Positions 61,942 through 64,000 of a DNA stretch of 64,000 bases are shown in pieces. The position numbers were made by a program, and so were the translations under genes. The notes below the pieces were generated by a model. It was not told where the DNA came from and searched no databases. It was given only the letters and a program-made list of their open reading frames with translations. How positions within the stretch are numbered: position 1 is the stretch's first letter; each line of letters opens with the position of its first letter. Origin of the DNA: CADEFX01 sp963806735 (GTDB lineage Bacteria > Pseudomonadota > Alphaproteobacteria > Rhizobiales > Hyphomicrobiaceae); assembly GCA_963806735.1 (NCBI GenBank), contig CAWEBE010000003.1:186001-250000 (forward strand). Reading direction: 5' to 3'.

Positions 61942-62498
61942 GCGCCGCGTTTCCCGCACCGGTGGATGACGGCGGCGCAAATCACCTGGTGCGCGGGCTC
62001 GCGATGCCCGATATCGCATTGCCCGCGACCACCGGCGAACAGGTGACCCTCTCGGCGCGATCGGGGTGGACAGCCCTCTTCGTCTACACTTGGACCGGAC
62101 GGCCCGGAGTGGCGAACCCGCCGGACTGGGACACAATCCCCGGAGCGCACGGCTCGACGCCGCAAGCCGAGGGGTTTCGCAATTTGCATCCGGCGTTTCG
62201 CGAGCACGGGGTGGAAGTTTTTGCCTTGTCCGTCCAGCCGACGGATTGGCAGCGTGAGCTCGCCGAAAGACTGGCGCTTCCGTTTGCGGTGGTCAGCGAT
62301 GCCCAGCTCACCCTGCAGTGCGCTCTGCGACTGCCCACATTCGAGACCGCCGGCGTGACATATCTGAAGCGATTGACCTTGGTGTTGAGAGACGGCCGCA
62401 TTGAGCATGTGTTCTACCCCGTGCATCCGCCCGAGGTGCACGCGCGTGAGGTCTTGCTTTGGATCGAGGAACGGGTCACGCGCCGTCCGCGCAGCTAA
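61938..62498 (+). CDS. Cysteine-less peroxiredoxin paralogue
   Basis: Encodes 186 residues from the ATG at 61938, which overlaps the previous gene by 4 bp. It shares its layout with the upstream gene: TWTGRPGVANPPDWDTIPG in place of RTGRPG...WDMIPG, then AHGSTPQAEGFRN where the partner has ARGCTPQSCAFRD. The two redox cysteines are Ser73 and Glu78. It keeps the TSA fold (LPFAVVSDAQLTLQCALRLP) but cannot work as a thiol peroxidase. It may be a partner or regulator of the first gene. It overlaps the convergent UDG gene by 4 bp. Confidence 0.85.
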   Translation: MSAAFPAPVDDGGANHLVRGLAMPDIALPATTGEQVTLSARSGWTALFVYTWTGRPGVANPPDWDTIPGAHGSTPQAEGFRNLHPAFREHGVEVFALSVQPTDWQRELAERLALPFAVVSDAQLTLQCALRLPTFETAGVTYLKRLTLVLRDGRIEHVFYPVHPPEVHAREVLLWIEERVTRRPRS

Positions 62499-63157
62499 CC
62501 GCTTCTGTGCGCATCCAAGCTCGACCTGATATCGGCGAGCACGGCGCGAAACATGGCCGGAGTCAGCCGGCCGGTCTGCGTGTTGTAGCGTGAGCAGTGA
62601 TAGCTCGCGAACAGTATGAGACCGGGCTTGAGTGGGTAGCGGCCGGCGTGAGCGAAGGGGAAGCTCGACCGCTTGCAACCGAGCGCGACCAGCGTGCTCT
62701 CATGGGCGATACGTCCCAGCACAAGGATGGCTGCCAGACTCTGCATGTTGGCGATAGTGGCGGCGAGAAAGCCACGACAGTTGCCGATCTCGGCGGGCGT
62801 GGGCTTGTTCTCCGGCGGCACGCAACGTACCGCATTGGTGATGCGGCAGTCGACGAGCGCAAGACCGTCGGCAGGATCGGCACGGTAGCTCCCCCGCGCA
62901 AAGCCGTGCTCGATCAGCGTTCCGTAGAGCAGCTCGCCTGCGAAGTCGCCGGTGAACGGCCGGCCGGTGCGGTTGGCGCCTTTCAGGCCTGGCGCCAATC
63001 CGACGATCAGCAGCCGCGCACTCGGCGCACCGAAGGAGGCCACAGGCGCATTGTGCCAGCCCGGCTCCGCGCCTCGATTTTTCTCCCGGAAGGCCACCAG
63101 CCGCGCGCACGCCGGGCAATCGCGGGGCGGCTCCGTGCTGTCGGCTGATGCAGGCAT
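62495..63157 (-). CDS. Family 5 uracil-DNA glycosylase (UdgB)
   Basis: Encodes 220 residues from the ATG at 63157; the frame extends to 63250. The family 5 motif is GLAPGLKGANRTGRPFTGD, the second motif FASYHCSRYNTQTG. Iron-sulfur cysteines are seen in DCPACARL, VRCVPPENKP and GNCRGF. It removes uracil and some damaged bases from DNA. It lies head to tail with the NYN gene, upstream on the same strand. Confidence 0.9.
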   Translation of the reverse strand: MPASADSTEPPRDCPACARLVAFREKNRGAEPGWHNAPVASFGAPSARLLIVGLAPGLKGANRTGRPFTGDFAGELLYGTLIEHGFARGSYRADPADGLALVDCRITNAVRCVPPENKPTPAEIGNCRGFLAATIANMQSLAAILVLGRIAHESTLVALGCKRSSFPFAHAGRYPLKPGLILFASYHCSRYNTQTGRLTPAMFRAVLADIRSSLDAHRSG

Positions 63158-63182
63158 TGCGCCCGGCCGGGCTCTCCGCCCG

Positions 63183-63812
63183 TCAGAGATCGAGCGGGTC
63201 GTCGCCGCCCTGATACTCGCGCTCCCGCTCCTTGCGGAACTGCTGCGCACGGGCTTCGCGTGCCTCGCGCGGCACGCGTGCCGACGGGTCGCGACAGATA
63301 TCTTTTTCCAGGTCGGCTATGTCGATGAACTGGTCAGCCTGACGCCGCAACTCGTCGGCGACCATCGGTGGCTGCGTCTGCAAGGTTGATATGACGCTGA
63401 CACGCAAACCTTTCTGCTGCAGCGCCGCGACGAGACTGCGGAAGTCGCCGTCGCCGGAAAACAAAACTACGTGGTCCAGATGCTCGGCAAGCTCCATGGC
63501 ATCGACGGTCAGCTCGATGTCCATATTGCCTTTGATCTTCCGCCGGCCGGACGCGTCGGTGTACTCCTTGGTCGGTTTGGTGACCATGGTGTAGCCATTG
63601 TAATCGAGCCAATCGATCAATGGCCGGATCGACGAATACTCCTGGTCCTCGGCAAGCGCGGTGTAATACAGCGCGCGCACGAGTTGCCCCTTGTTGCGAA
63701 ACAACCCGAGAAGCCGCTTATAGTCGATATCGAACCCGAGCGATTTAGCAGTGGCATAAAGATTGGCGCCATCAATAAATAACGCCAATCGCTCCGTAGG
63801 ATAAAAAAACAT
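63183..63812 (-). CDS. NYN-domain RNase-like protein (LabA/DUF88)
   Basis: Encodes 209 residues from the ATG at 63812 (four residues shorter than the longest frame). PIN-like acidic residues are in LALFIDGANLYATAKSLGF, GNMDIELTVDAMEL and VVLFSGDGDFRSLVAAL. The C-terminus is charged and helical (REAREARAQQFRKERERE). NYN proteins are predicted ribonucleases. The order UDG-NYN beside smpB-dapA is common in Hyphomicrobiales. Its promoter lies in the final 190 bp of the window, where I see no other feature. Confidence 0.88.
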   Translation of the reverse strand: MFFYPTERLALFIDGANLYATAKSLGFDIDYKRLLGLFRNKGQLVRALYYTALAEDQEYSSIRPLIDWLDYNGYTMVTKPTKEYTDASGRRKIKGNMDIELTVDAMELAEHLDHVVLFSGDGDFRSLVAALQQKGLRVSVISTLQTQPPMVADELRRQADQFIDIADLEKDICRDPSARVPREAREARAQQFRKEREREYQGGDDPLDL

Positions 63813-64000
63813 CCGGCCGGTCACCTGCTCCTGTCAGAACTTTATTCCGTCGGCTGATCAAGCAATGAACGATCAATTCGCGAATCCACAGCCGCAAATG
63901 TGCTGGCCGACGATATGGGCGAATATAGGGTAGCCACGGAAAATTGAAAGCTTCTCCAGTGCACAGGATGACTTCGCAGGCGGAAAAAGAGTCCACTGTT

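Overview
The window is GC-rich chromosomal DNA from an alphaproteobacterium, most likely of the order Hyphomicrobiales (Rhizobiales), perhaps near Hyphomicrobium. This is inferred from gene order and protein families, not from a database search. The supporting blocks are zapA, an alphaproteobacterial-type 6S RNA and 5-formyl-THF cyclo-ligase in a row; ybgC-tolQRAB-pal-cpoB followed by tilS, ftsH, folP and glmM; and serC-serA. I see no phage, plasmid, transposase, CRISPR array, rRNA or tRNA.

Layout. 1-9.3 kb (mostly minus strand): a DUF1192 fragment, a HAD phosphatase, a membrane protein with a degenerate EAL domain, a TerC protein, a MotB-like/MotA-like proton-channel pair, suhB, a Sel1-repeat protein and a ThiE-like protein. 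9.4-13 kb: class I fba and gap on the minus strand, with a secreted ARPP-1-like protein between them. 13.2-16.9 kb: a coiled-coil protein, zapA, 6S RNA, 5-FCL, a YmdB-type phosphoesterase, yebC and a small membrane protein. 17-20.3 kb: ruvC-ruvA, then ruvB, with a hypothetical gene and an oppositely oriented thioesterase in between. 20.4-36.2 kb: a Tat-type phosphoesterase and the Tol-Pal cluster, then tilS, ftsH, folP, glmM. Two tandem 42-45-residue lipoprotein genes, too short for routine ORF calling, lie between tolB and pal. 36.7-48.5 kb: an outer-membrane beta-barrel protein, serC, serA, an EamA transporter, purA, a BtuF-like protein without signal peptide, a Nudix hydrolase, a phosphoesterase and an MFS transporter. 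48.6-53.7 kb: a cobalamin riboswitch followed by btuB-btuF-btuC-btuD, a complete B12 uptake operon. 53.7-64 kb: a patatin, a zinc alcohol dehydrogenase, a small secreted repeat protein, a Slt-type transglycosylase, dapA, smpB, a GNAT enzyme, two coupled peroxiredoxin-like genes (the second lacking both redox cysteines), a family-5 uracil-DNA glycosylase and a NYN-domain protein.

The most unusual signal is a set of intergenic palindromic elements with CTAG or TAG ends. There are two families of similar design: two hairpin modules of about 65-78 bp joined by a linker of about 13 bp. Family A occurs at 5285, 7433 (partial), 23195, 33339 and 44126. Family B/C occurs at 1097, 4215, 37661, 41868 and 42642. 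They sit tightly against genes. In five cases the TAG stop codon of the upstream gene is the terminal TAG of the element, and in three cases the element ends within 20 bp of a start codon. The copies between motA-like/motB-like and between tolR/tolA are almost identical and point the same way relative to transcription. No transposase is present, so I read them as non-autonomous MITE- or REP-like elements that now provide mRNA structure inside operons.
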